This document shows positions 1 to 14,859 of a stretch of DNA of 15,712 nt, one piece after another. The notes under the pieces are model-generated. The model had not been told where the DNA came from and ran no database searches. It worked only from the letters and a program-made list of their open reading frames with translations. This stretch comes from JBQTJJ01 sp052387235 (lineage in GTDB: Bacteria > Actinomycetota > Acidimicrobiia > Acidimicrobiales > GCA-2861595), in NCBI GenBank assembly GCA_052387235.1, contig JBQTJJ010000158.1:1-15712 (forward strand). Reading direction: 5' to 3'. Numbering within the stretch: the first letter of the stretch is position 1; each line of letters opens with the position of its first letter. A program made the position numbers and the translations under genes.

Positions 1-773
1 CCCGGCGCGCTGCGGAGCCGGAAGCTCGTCGTGTGGTCGGGCGAGTAGAGGCGGCTGCGGGCCGGGGCCGGCGACGCGGCCAGCACGTCGCCCACCAGCA
101 CGAGCACGGTGCGGGTGGCGGCGGTGGACCGGATGGCGGCGGCCAGCTCGCCGACGGTCGTGCGGACGACGTGCTCGTCGGGCCAGCTCACCCGGACCAC
201 CACGGCGGCCGGGGTGGACGCGTCGTAGCCGCTCCCGGGGGCCAGCAGCTCGCGCTGCAGCTCGTCGGGCCGCGCACCAGACAGGAACACCGCCATCGTC
301 ACGCCCGCCCCCGCCAGGGTGGCCACGCCCTCCCCGGCCCGCATCGAGCCGGCGGTGCGGCCGGCCAGGCGGGTCAGCACGACGCTCTGCGACAGGCCGG
401 GGACGGTGAGCTCCCGGCCGAGGGCGGCGGCCGCGGCCGCCACCGACGTGACGCCGGGGACGATCTCGACGCTGCGGCCGTGGGCCAGGCACCAGTCCAG
501 CTGCTCCTGGATGGCGCCGTAGACGCTCGGGTCCCCGGAGTGCAGCCGCACGACCCGGGCGCCCTCGGGCGCCCCCTCGTACACGGCGAGCACGTCCTCC
601 AGGGTCATCACCGCCGAGTCGTGCAGCACCACGCCCGGAGCGCAGTGGGCGAGCACGGCCTCGGGCACCAGCGACGACGCCCACACCACGACCTCGGCGG
701 CCCGGAGGCGGGCGGCGCCGCGCAGGGTCAACAGGTCGGGGGCGCCGGGGCCGGCGCCCACGAAGGAGATCAC
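1..773 (-). CDS. cobM: Precorrin-4 C11-methyltransferase (CobM/CbiF family), partial at left edge
   Basis: I translated the minus strand by hand. A GTG start at 773-771 gives an open frame of 257 codons to the window edge with no stop, so only the last few residues are likely missing (family members are about 250-260 residues). The protein is a SAM-dependent tetrapyrrole methylase. It begins ISFVGAGPGAPDLLTLRGA (SAM-site glycine loop), has GDPSVYG at about residues 80-86, VPGVTSVAAAAAALG at about 105-119, and the CobM/CbiF-type stretch ELTVPGLSQSVVLTR at about 121-135. The family methylates C-11 of precorrin-4 to give precorrin-5 in the cytoplasm. The start overlaps the stop of the preceding cobI gene as GTGA, so the two are almost certainly co-transcribed and translationally coupled. 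The aerobic assignment (CobM rather than anaerobic CbiF) rests on the neighbouring cobF. Confidence 0.9.
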   Translation of the reverse strand, partial: MISFVGAGPGAPDLLTLRGAARLRAAEVVVWASSLVPEAVLAHCAPGVVLHDSAVMTLEDVLAVYEGAPEGARVVRLHSGDPSVYGAIQEQLDWCLAHGRSVEIVPGVTSVAAAAAALGRELTVPGLSQSVVLTRLAGRTAGSMRAGEGVATLAGAGVTMAVFLSGARPDELQRELLAPGSGYDASTPAAVVVRVSWPDEHVVRTTVGELAAAIRSTAATRTVLVLVGDVLAASPAPARSRLYSPDHTTSFRLRSAP

Positions 774-1660
774 CCGCCGCTCCCGGAGGTGGCCGGCACG
801 ATCACCGACGAGAGGTAGCTGGCGGGCCGGTCGGCGACGTCGGCCACCGCGGCGACGCGCTCGCCGGGCAGGCCGAGGAGCTCGCCGAGCACGGAGCCGG
901 CCATGCGTCCGGCGGCCCGCAGCTCGCCTGCCACGGCGGGCATGCGCCCGCCTCCCTTGTAGACGACGACGGCGCGGGTCCGGTCGGCCAGCGCATCGCC
1001 AAGCGGGCGGCGGGTGGTGTTGGCGGGGAGGACCACGAAGGACTGCTGGCCGTCGACCAGCACCGTCCCGGACCTGGCGGCGAGCTCCTGGAAGGCCATG
1101 ATGCCGGGCACGGTGATTACCGGCGTGGCCGGGCGGCCGGCGGCGACGGCGGCGGCGACGGAGGAGAACGTGGAGTACACGTTCGGGTCGCCGATGGTGA
1201 CGAACGCGACCTCCTCGCCGGCGTCGAGCAGGTCCGTCACCCTCCGGGCGGCGGCGGCCAGCGCACCGGCTCGGTCGGCCGGGTCGGGCGCCATGGCAAA
1301 CACCAGCCGCTCGACCGCGACGTCGGGCGCCGCCTCCCGGACGATCGTCTCGGCCCGGCCGATGGCGTCGGCGGAGGTGCAGGGCGCCACCACGGCGGTG
1401 GCCCGCCGCAGCGCCCGCACGGCCCGCACCGTCACGAGATCGGCGGCACCGGGGCCGACACCGACGCCGACGAGACGGCCCGGGACCGGCGGGTCGGTCG
1501 CCATCGGGGGCCCGGCCTCGGCCGTCACCAGGCGCTCGATCGCCTCGCGGATCAGGTCCGCCTCGGAACGGTGGGTGCGGTCGGCGACCGCCTCGAGCCG
1601 CCGCTTCAGCGCCTCGGGGAGGTAGATCGAGGTCTTGCGCACCGACGTAGGGTAGGGCAT
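770..1660 (-). CDS. cobI: Ribbon-helix-helix domain fused to precorrin-2 C20-methyltransferase (CobI/CbiL family)
   Basis: The frame encodes 296 residues in two parts. Residues about 8-45 (RKTSIYLPEALKRRLEAV, then SEADLIREAIERLV) are a classic CopG/Arc-type ribbon-helix-helix: a short basic-hydrophobic beta strand and two helices. Residues about 60-292 are a tetrapyrrole methylase: GVGVGPGAADLVTVRAVRAL at 65-84, VTIGDPNVYSTF at 154-165 and VPGIMAFQELAARSG at 184-198. These fit CobI, which transfers a methyl group to C-20 of precorrin-2 to make precorrin-3A. Family members are about 230-250 residues, so the RHH part is extra. An internal ATG at residue 53 could start a plain 244-residue CobI, preceded only by a weak purine stretch, so the fusion may be partly a second start. 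Neither start has a strong ribosome binding site. The gene overlaps cobM (GTGA) and is divergent from cobF. RHH domains normally dimerise and bind short DNA repeats. Confidence 0.85.
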   Translation of the reverse strand: MPYPTSVRKTSIYLPEALKRRLEAVADRTHRSEADLIREAIERLVTAEAGPPMATDPPVPGRLVGVGVGPGAADLVTVRAVRALRRATAVVAPCTSADAIGRAETIVREAAPDVAVERLVFAMAPDPADRAGALAAAARRVTDLLDAGEEVAFVTIGDPNVYSTFSSVAAAVAAGRPATPVITVPGIMAFQELAARSGTVLVDGQQSFVVLPANTTRRPLGDALADRTRAVVVYKGGGRMPAVAGELRAAGRMAGSVLGELLGLPGERVAAVADVADRPASYLSSVIVPATSGSGG

Positions 1661-1666
1661 AGGGCA
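1648..1666. repeat. TAGGG direct repeats over the cobI start, in the cobI/cobF divergent region
   Basis: The plus strand reads TAGGG at 1648-1652, 1653-1657 and 1660-1664. The last two extend to a perfect 7-base direct repeat TAGGGCA (1653-1659, 1660-1666). The repeats cover the cobI ATG (1660-1658, minus) and the edge of the 29-base divergent gap, which also holds the palindrome GCCCGGGC at 1670-1677. RHH proteins typically bind short repeats of this size. Since the adjacent gene encodes an RHH domain, autoregulation is a reasonable guess, but nothing here proves binding. Short G-rich repeats can also arise by chance in DNA of this composition. Confidence 0.3.
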
Positions 1667-1689
1667 ATGGCCCGGGCTGGGGGTCCACG

Positions 1690-2457
1690 GTGAGGAAGCT
1701 GTGCGTGATCGGCATCGGGGCCGGCGATCCCGACTACGTCACCGTCCAGGCCGTCAAGGCGCTCAACCGAGTCGACGTGTTCTTCGTGGTCGAGAAGGGC
1801 CCCGCCAAGGACGACCTGGTCCGGCTGCGCCGCGACATCTGCGAGCGTTACATCGAGGACCCCTCGTCGTACCGGGTGGTCACTGTCGACGACCCCGAGC
1901 GCGACCGGGCGGCGCCGTCCTACGCACCGGCGGTGGAGGCGTGGCGCGAGCAGCGGATGGCGCTCTACGAGCAGCTCATCGAGCACGAGCTGGGCGAGGA
2001 CGAGACGGGAGGGTTCCTCGTGTGGGGCGATCCCTCCCTCTACGACGGCACGCTGGTCATGCTCGACGCGATCCTGCGGCGGGGGCGGGTCAGTTTCGAC
2101 CACGAGGTCATCCCCGGGATCAGCGCGGTGTCGGCCCTGGCCGCCCGGCACCGGGTGGCGCTGAACCGCGTGGGCGAGGCGATCCAGATCACCACGGGCC
2201 GCCGCCTCGCCACCGCCCCCGCCGGCGACGTCGCCAACGTCGTGGTCATGGTCGACGGCGAGAGCGCGTTCACCAAGGTCGCCGGCGACGGCGTCCACAT
2301 CTACTGGGGCGCCTACCTCGGCACCGACGACGAGATCCTCGTCTCGGGCCCGCTCCACGAGCGCGGCGCCGACATCGAGCGGATCCGGTCCGAGGCCAAA
2401 AGCCGGAAGGGCTGGATGTTCGACACGTACCTGCTCCGCCGGAACACCGTGGAGTGA
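1690..2457 (+). CDS. cobF: Precorrin-6A synthase (deacetylating), CobF
   Basis: This 255-residue protein starts at GTG 1690. It shows CobF features: IGIGAGDPDYVTVQAVKAL (7-25, SAM site), VWGDPSLYDGT (111-121), IPGISAVSALAARH (141-154), NRVGEAIQITTGR (159-171) and a C-terminal KGWMFDTYLLRR. CobF belongs to the aerobic cobalamin pathway. It methylates C-1 of precorrin-5 and removes the extruded two-carbon unit as acetate, giving precorrin-6A. The anaerobic route uses CbiD instead, so this gene points to oxygen-dependent corrin synthesis. Its start lies only 29 bases from the divergent cobI start, so the two promoters must overlap or lie inside coding DNA. The stop overlaps the cobK start as GTGA. 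Length and motifs are normal for the family. Confidence 0.93.
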   Translation: MRKLCVIGIGAGDPDYVTVQAVKALNRVDVFFVVEKGPAKDDLVRLRRDICERYIEDPSSYRVVTVDDPERDRAAPSYAPAVEAWREQRMALYEQLIEHELGEDETGGFLVWGDPSLYDGTLVMLDAILRRGRVSFDHEVIPGISAVSALAARHRVALNRVGEAIQITTGRRLATAPAGDVANVVVMVDGESAFTKVAGDGVHIYWGAYLGTDDEILVSGPLHERGADIERIRSEAKSRKGWMFDTYLLRRNTVE

Positions 2458-3206
2458 GCCCGACGCGGGTGCTGCTGCTGGCCGGCACCGCCGAGGCCGC
2501 CCAGCTCGCCCACCTCCTGGCCGCCCAGCCGGGCATCGACGTGGTCGCCTCGCTCGCGGGCCGGACCAGCGCGCCGGCGCCGTTGCCCTGCCCGGTCCGC
2601 ACCGGTGGGTTCGGGGGGGTCGACGGCCTGGTGGACGAGCTCCGCCGGGGTGGCTACGACCTCCTTGTCGACGCCACCCACCCGTTCGCGGCGGCCATGG
2701 CGCACCACGCCTGCGCCGCGGCGGCGTTCGCCGGCATCCCCCGGCTGCGGCTGCTGCGCCCCCCGTGGCGCGCCGGGCCCGGCGACGACTGGGACGAGGT
2801 CGAGACCCTCGACGCAGCCGCATGCCGCCTGGTGGAGATCGGGGCCCGCCGGGTGCTCCTCACCACCGGGCGCGAGCTGGCGCCTTTCGCCCCGCTGGCG
2901 GGCACGCACTTCGCGGTCCGCACGATCGAGCCGCCGGGCCCGCTGCCCCTGGCCGACGCGCAGGCGGTCGTGGCCCGGCCGCCGTTCACCGTCGACGCCG
3001 AGTCGGAGCTGCTCAGGTCGCAGCGCATCGACACGCTCGTCACCAAGAACAGCGGCGGCGGCGCCGCCAAGCTGGTGGCGGCCCGGCAGGAGCGGGTCAA
3101 GGTCGTGATGGTGCAGCGCCCGCCGGGGGTCGGGCCGCACGTCGCCACCGCGCCCCAGGCCCTCAGGTGGGTCGACCTGATGGCAAAAGGTGGCGGCCGT
3201 TCGTGA
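2454..3206 (+). CDS. cobK: Precorrin-6A reductase CobK
   Basis: I place the start at GTG 2454, overlapping the cobF TGA (GTGA). The frame is open far upstream but only this start gives a normal length, 250 residues. The protein opens RVLLLAGTAEAAQLAHLLA (nucleotide-binding loop, about 5-23) and has the family motifs YDLLVDATHPFAAAMAHHA (68-86), RVLLTTGRELAPF (133-145) and LVTKNSGGGAAKLVAARQ (195-212). CobK uses NADPH to reduce precorrin-6A to precorrin-6B, the step directly after CobF, so the order cobF-cobK matches consecutive reactions. The gene ends the plus-strand cobalamin unit. The next gene lies 167 bases on, behind its own operator. Confidence 0.92.
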   Translation: MSPTRVLLLAGTAEAAQLAHLLAAQPGIDVVASLAGRTSAPAPLPCPVRTGGFGGVDGLVDELRRGGYDLLVDATHPFAAAMAHHACAAAAFAGIPRLRLLRPPWRAGPGDDWDEVETLDAAACRLVEIGARRVLLTTGRELAPFAPLAGTHFAVRTIEPPGPLPLADAQAVVARPPFTVDAESELLRSQRIDTLVTKNSGGGAAKLVAARQERVKVVMVQRPPGVGPHVATAPQALRWVDLMAKGGGRS

Positions 3207-3287
3207 GCTCCCGCTCCCAGAGCCGCCGCCACATTCCGGACGCACGCGGTGACGGCGCCTGTTCAGCAGTAGCGCTCGTGGTGGGAC

Positions 3288-3324
3288 TTGTCAGACCTGG
3301 CGGCCTGTGATTAGGTCTACCTAA
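3288..3324 (+). promoter_or_regulatory. Candidate promoter overlapping an iron-box-like palindrome
   Basis: TTGTCA at 3288-3293 is followed after 18 bases by TAGGTC (3312-3317), a fair match to an actinobacterial -35/-10 pair. The -10 would lie inside the palindrome TTAGGTCTACCTAA (3311-3324), so a bound repressor would block polymerase. The rest of the 167-base gap (3207-3287) shows no gene, no convincing terminator and no riboswitch that I can recognise. The promoter call rests only on hexamer similarity. Confidence 0.35.
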
Positions 3325-3347
3325 GAGAAATTCATAGGGATACCTAA
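3311..3347. promoter_or_regulatory. Twin palindromic operator 1 (iron-box-like), upstream of the formyltransferase
   Basis: There are two palindromes of the form TAGG-N4-CCTA. The first is the longer perfect arm pair TTAGGT-CT-ACCTAA at 3311-3324; the second is TAGG-GATA-CCTA at 3335-3346. Their centres are 23 bases apart, about two helix turns. The half sites TTAGG and CCTAA match those of DtxR/IdeR/DmdR1 iron boxes, but the classical 19-base box has nine bases between TTAGG and CCTAA where this has four. The location before siderophore genes supports iron control (inference). The same pair with the same spacing recurs at 5122-5158. Confidence 0.65.
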
Positions 3348-3360
3348 TAAACGGACGGCC

Positions 3361-3367
3361 AGGAGGG
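3361..3367 (+). promoter_or_regulatory. Strong Shine-Dalgarno for the formyltransferase
   Basis: AGGAGGG at 3361-3367 leaves 7 bases between AGGAGG and the GTG at 3374. This is the best ribosome binding site in the window and decides that start over the nearby GTG at 3367 in another frame and the in-frame ATG four codons downstream. Confidence 0.75.
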
Positions 3368-3373
3368 TGCGGG

Positions 3374-4318
3374 GTGCGAGTCGTGATGTTCGGTTACCAG
3401 GCCTGGGGGCATCGCACCCTGGCGGCGCTGCTCTCGGAGCACGACGTCGTCTCGGTCGTGACGCATCCGCCCAGCGACCATGCCTACGAGCGCATCTGGA
3501 GCGACTCGGTCGCCGAGCTCGCTGCCGCCCATGGCGTCCCGGTCCACCTCCGGAGCCGGCCCGACGACGAGGACCTCGTGCGCGATCTCAAGGAGCTCGA
3601 CGCCGACGTCTTCGTGGCGACGAACTGGCGCACCTGGATCCCGCCGCACGTGTTCACGCTGCCGCGCCACGGGACGCTGAACGTGCACGACTCGCTGTTG
3701 CCGGCGTACGGCGGCTTCGCGCCGTTGAACTGGGCGTTGATCAACGGCGAGACCGAGGTGGGCGTCACCACGCACATGATGGACGCGGATCTCGACCGCG
3801 GCGAGATCGTCCTGCAGCGCTCGGTCCCCGTCGGCCCCACCGACACCGCCACCGACCTGTTCCACCGGACCCTCGAGCTGTTCGGTCCGATCACGCTGGA
3901 GTCGCTCCAGCTCATCGCCGGTGGGCGACGGGACTGGAAGAGGCAGGACCTGTCGAGGGCGAGCTTCTTCCACAAGCGGTCGGTGGAGGACAGCCGGATC
4001 GACTGGGGCTGGCCGGCGGCGGACATCGCCAACCTGGTCCGGGCGCAGTCCGACCCGTATCCGAACGCGTTCGCCTTCTACCGGGGCGAGCGGATCCGGG
4101 TGCTGTCAGCGTCGGTATCCCGCGGGTGCTATGGCGGCACCCCCGGGCGCGTCTTCCTCCGCGAGGCGGGCGGGGTGGCGATCGTCGCCGGCCACGACGC
4201 CCGTCGCGGGTGCAACCACGGCCTCGTCATCGAAAGGGTGCGAACAGACGACGACCGGGAGCACGAGGCGACGGACTACTTCCCGACGATGGGGGGCTAC
4301 CTCACCTCGCATCCGTGA
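3374..4318 (+). CDS. N-hydroxyornithine formyltransferase-like enzyme (CchA type, Fmt fold)
   Basis: This 314-residue protein has the two-domain layout of methionyl-tRNA formyltransferase. The N-terminal formyl-THF domain contains LNVHDSLLPAYGGFAPLNW (102-120), with Asn103, His105 and the SLLP loop, and MMDADLDRGEIV (135-146), with Asp141 as the third catalytic residue. The C-terminal domain includes RIDWGWPAADIANLVRA (208-224) and PYPNAFAFYRGERIRV (228-243). Siderophore relatives such as CchA of coelichelin move a formyl group from N10-formyl-tetrahydrofolate to N5-hydroxyornithine, making the hydroxamate ligand. Placement behind an iron-box-like operator, overlapping (GTGA) a phosphopantetheinyl transferase and close to an ornithine monooxygenase and a peptide synthetase, argues for this role over housekeeping Fmt. 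Sequence alone does not settle the acceptor: hydroxyornithine, hydroxylysine or another amine remain possible. Confidence 0.82.
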   Translation: MRVVMFGYQAWGHRTLAALLSEHDVVSVVTHPPSDHAYERIWSDSVAELAAAHGVPVHLRSRPDDEDLVRDLKELDADVFVATNWRTWIPPHVFTLPRHGTLNVHDSLLPAYGGFAPLNWALINGETEVGVTTHMMDADLDRGEIVLQRSVPVGPTDTATDLFHRTLELFGPITLESLQLIAGGRRDWKRQDLSRASFFHKRSVEDSRIDWGWPAADIANLVRAQSDPYPNAFAFYRGERIRVLSASVSRGCYGGTPGRVFLREAGGVAIVAGHDARRGCNHGLVIERVRTDDDREHEATDYFPTMGGYLTSHP

Positions 4319-5148
4319 GCCCCGGGGTGCGGGGACCGCTGCTCCCGCCGGGTGCGTGCCACGTCTGGTGGGCAGCAGCGACGGCGGTTCCGCAGGGCTG
4401 GGAGGACGTTCTCGGCACATCCGAGCGCACCCGCGTGGACCGCTTCGCCTTCGAGGCCGACCGGCGCCGTTACGTGGTCGCCCACGTCCTCGCCCGGCGG
4501 GTGCTCGGGATCTACGTCGGCGCCGGCGCCGCGGATCTGCGCTTCGTGGCCGTCTGCCCCCGCTGCGGTGGCCCGCACGGCAAGCCGGCCCTCCTCGGCG
4601 CCGGAGCCGGCGACGTCGACTTCTCCATCTCCCACTCGGGCGACTGGGCGGTCGTCGCAGTGGCGCGCGGGATGCCGGTCGGGGTCGACGTCGAGCGCAT
4701 AGAGCCCTCGATCGTCGAGTTGGCGGGCGCCGGCGAGGTGCTCACCGCCGTGGAGCGTCGGGTGGTCGACCGCCTCCCGGCCGCCGAGCGCCCCGCTGCG
4801 ATCGTCCGCTACTGGGTGCGGAAGGAGGCGGCGCTGAAGGCGTCGGGCGACGGGCTGGCCGTGCCGCCCGGCGCGCTGACCGTGTCGCCGCCACGGGCCC
4901 CGGCCGCGGTGCTGTCGAGCGGGCCGCCCTGGACGGCGGGGCCCGTCCGGTTGCGCGACCTCGCCGAGCGGGAAGGCTACGCGGCGTCCGTGGCATTTCT
5001 CGGCGACGCGGCGCCGGTGGCCGTCGAACGGGACGGGGTCACCCTGCTGGCTCCGGACCCTCGCGCGCCGGAGAGGTTCGACCGATTTCGGGAGTTGGGT
5101 GGACGGGCTCGCCGGGTGATGTTAGGTTCACCTAAGAAAGAATCATAG
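4315..5148 (+). CDS. 4'-phosphopantetheinyl transferase, Sfp type
   Basis: The frame is open further upstream, but GTG 4315 overlaps the formyltransferase stop (GTGA) and gives a normal 277 residues. Family motifs are in order: CPRCGGPHGKPAL (81-93), FSISHSGDWAVVAVA (103-117), VGVDVERIEP (122-131, Asp125 and Glu127 as Mg2+ ligands) and WVRKEAALKASGDGL (167-181, catalytic Glu171/Lys175 region). The enzyme moves the phosphopantetheine arm of coenzyme A onto a serine of carrier domains. Three target carriers lie in the downstream synthetase, at Ser561, Ser1621 and Ser2666. The last codons, encoding LGSPKKES and the TAG stop, are also the second operator: the first palindrome lies wholly inside the gene and the stop codon forms the left half of the second palindrome. 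Confidence 0.92.
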   Translation: MSPGVRGPLLPPGACHVWWAAATAVPQGWEDVLGTSERTRVDRFAFEADRRRYVVAHVLARRVLGIYVGAGAADLRFVAVCPRCGGPHGKPALLGAGAGDVDFSISHSGDWAVVAVARGMPVGVDVERIEPSIVELAGAGEVLTAVERRVVDRLPAAERPAAIVRYWVRKEAALKASGDGLAVPPGALTVSPPRAPAAVLSSGPPWTAGPVRLRDLAEREGYAASVAFLGDAAPVAVERDGVTLLAPDPRAPERFDRFRELGGRARRVMLGSPKKES

Positions 5149-5158
5149 GACGGCCTAA
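5122..5158. promoter_or_regulatory. Twin palindromic operator 2, overlapping the 3' end of the phosphopantetheinyl transferase gene
   Basis: TTAGGT-TC-ACCTAA lies at 5122-5135 and TAGG-ACGG-CCTA at 5146-5157, again with centres 23 bases apart. Aligned with operator 1, 28 of the first 37 bases agree, and most differences fall in the palindrome centres. TAGGTT (5123-5128) could serve as a -10 element; I see no good -35 at 16-18 bases. The element should drive the monooxygenase and synthetase genes as a second iron-responsive unit (inference from position and similarity to iron boxes). Confidence 0.65.
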
Positions 5159-5190
5159 GCAGAGTCGGTGGCCGTGCGGGTTCCTACCAG

Positions 5191-5197
5191 CGGAGGG
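5191..5197 (+). promoter_or_regulatory. Shine-Dalgarno for the ornithine monooxygenase
   Basis: CGGAGGG at 5191-5197, with GGAGG 11 bases before the ATG at 5208, supports this start. No other start lies within normal spacing in this frame. Confidence 0.6.
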
Positions 5198-5207
5198 CTG
5201 AGCGCGA

Positions 5208-6596
5208 ATGTCGCAGACAGGACTGGATGGACACGTGCCGGTCGCGGACGTGGTCGGCATCGGCTTCGGTCCGTCGAACCTCGCCCTTGCCATCGCCGTG
5301 GAGGAGCACAACGAGCGGACCCCCATCGACACCCTCGTGTCGGCGACGTTCCTCGAGCGCCAACCGGCCTTCGGGTGGCATCGAGGCATGCTGATCGAGG
5401 ACGCCACGATGCAGGTCTGCTTCATCAAGGACCTGGTGACGCTGCGCAACCCCTCGAGCCCCTTCGGCTTCCTGTCGTACCTGCACTGGAACGACCGCCT
5501 GCTCGACTTCATCAACCACAAGAGCCTCTATCCGCTGCGGATCGAGTTCCACGACTACCTGGAGTGGGCGGCCGCCAGGGTCGCCGACTACGTGACCTAC
5601 GGCGTGGAGGTCGAGGAGATCCACCCGGTGTGGGTCGACGGCGCGGTCGAGGCCGTCGACGTGGTGGCTGTCGGCACCAGCGGGCGCACGGAGCGCCGCC
5701 GGGCGCGGAACCTGGTCGTGGCGGCGGGGCTCGAGCCGACGCTCCCGCCGACGGTGGAGCGCGGGGAGCGGGTGTGGCACAGCCACGAGCTGCTTCCCCG
5801 GGTCGCCGCCATGGGAGCGGCCACCCCGCGGCGCCTCGTGGTCGTCGGCGCCGGCCAGAGCGCGGCGGAGGCGACGGCGTTCCTCCATCGGAGGTTCCCG
5901 GGCGCCGAGGTGTGCGCGGTGTTCTCGCGCTACGGGTACAGCCCTGCCGACGACAGCAACTTCGCAAACCGGATCTTCGACCCGAGCGCGGTGGACGAAT
6001 TCTTCTCGGCGCCGCCGGCCGTCCGGCGCAAGCTGCTCGACTACCACCGGAACACCAACTATTCCGTGGTCGATCAGGAGCTGATCGAGGACCTGTACGG
6101 CCGCGTGTACCAGGAGACCGTCCTCGGGGTCGAGCGTCTCCGCCTGCTCAACGTGTCGCGGGTCGTCGATCTCGTCGACCGGGGCGACGCCGTCCGGATC
6201 GCGGTCGAGTCGATGATGACCGGAGAGCGCACGGTGCTCGACGCCGACGTGGTCGTGTACGCCACCGGGTACCGGCCGGTCGACACCGTCCCGCTCCTCG
6301 GCGAGCTGGCGGAGCACTGCGAGCTCGACGAGCAGGGCGACCTCAGGGTGCTCCGCGACTACCGGGTGGCGACGTCGCCGACGGTACGGTGCGGCGTCTA
6401 CCTCCAGGGCGGCACCGAGCACACCCATGGGATCTCGTCGTCGCTGCTGTCGAACACCGCGGTGCGGGCGGGCGAGATCCTCGATTCGGTTGTCCAGCGT
6501 CGCCGGTGCGACGTCGGCCCGGTGGGAGAGCCCGCGGCAGGGCCGGGCCCGCTGAGCGGTCGGCCCGGGCGGGCCGAGGTGGCGTCGCGGTGCTGA
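5208..6596 (+). CDS. L-ornithine N5-monooxygenase-like enzyme (CchB/SidA/PvdA family)
   Basis: This 462-residue flavoprotein uses FAD, NADPH and oxygen to hydroxylate a side-chain amine, the first step to a hydroxamate siderophore. Visible features: FAD loop VVGIGFGPSNLALAIA (15-30); substrate region MQVCFIKDLVTLRNPSSPF (68-86), including the conserved KDLVTLR; YLHWNDRLLDFIN (91-103); NADPH loop VVVGAGQSAAEATAFLHRRF (211-230); substrate-side NTNYSVVD (282-289); and VVYATGYRP (349-357). The KDLVTLRNP and NTNYSVV stretches are typical of ornithine-type enzymes, and a CchA-like formyltransferase nearby fits ornithine, though lysine is not excluded. Length is normal; the last 35 or so residues are a low-complexity Gly/Pro/Arg tail. 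It follows operator 2 by 50 bases and precedes the synthetase gene by 46 bases, so the two are probably one transcript. Confidence 0.9.
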   Translation: MSQTGLDGHVPVADVVGIGFGPSNLALAIAVEEHNERTPIDTLVSATFLERQPAFGWHRGMLIEDATMQVCFIKDLVTLRNPSSPFGFLSYLHWNDRLLDFINHKSLYPLRIEFHDYLEWAAARVADYVTYGVEVEEIHPVWVDGAVEAVDVVAVGTSGRTERRRARNLVVAAGLEPTLPPTVERGERVWHSHELLPRVAAMGAATPRRLVVVGAGQSAAEATAFLHRRFPGAEVCAVFSRYGYSPADDSNFANRIFDPSAVDEFFSAPPAVRRKLLDYHRNTNYSVVDQELIEDLYGRVYQETVLGVERLRLLNVSRVVDLVDRGDAVRIAVESMMTGERTVLDADVVVYATGYRPVDTVPLLGELAEHCELDEQGDLRVLRDYRVATSPTVRCGVYLQGGTEHTHGISSSLLSNTAVRAGEILDSVVQRRRCDVGPVGEPAAGPGPLSGRPGRAEVASRC

Positions 6597-6642
6597 CCGC
6601 AGGAGGCCCGCGTCCGCCCACGCCCCCGGCTGCCCGCCGGCC
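6597..6642 (+). promoter_or_regulatory. Short gap with an orphan AGGAGG and a small hairpin before the synthetase
   Basis: AGGAGG at 6601-6606 is a perfect Shine-Dalgarno, but no ATG, GTG or TTG in any frame lies within 5-13 bases of it. The first start in the synthetase frame is GTG 6643, 36 bases away. Between them CCGGC (6626-6630) and GCCGG (6636-6640) can form a five-pair hairpin that would shorten the distance only to about 21 bases. The frame is open back to the TGA at 6553-6555 but offers no earlier usual start codon. Confidence 0.35.

Positions 6643-14855
<8,213 letters not shown>

Positions 14856-14859
<4 letters not shown>

Noticed and set aside
33..818. A plus-strand frame of 261 codons over the left end.
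   Set aside because: The product is Gly/Arg/His-rich and meaningless, while the minus strand here reads as a clean CobM with all its motifs.
1606..2823. A minus-strand frame of about 405 codons over cobF and the start of cobK.
   Set aside because: It is an Arg/Pro-rich shadow of genes with clear CobF and CobK motifs on the plus strand.
3190..3232. An 8-base inverted repeat (GTGGCGGC at 3190-3197, GCCGCCAC at 3225-3232) at the cobK stop, as a possible terminator.
   Set aside because: The loop is 27 bases and there is no T-run after it. In DNA this rich in GCC and GGC such repeats are expected by chance.
3207..3310. Possible cobalamin riboswitch or small RNA between cobK and the formyltransferase.
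   Set aside because: I found no B12-box-like stretch and the space is too short for a full cobalamin riboswitch ahead of the operator. The downstream genes are not B12 related.
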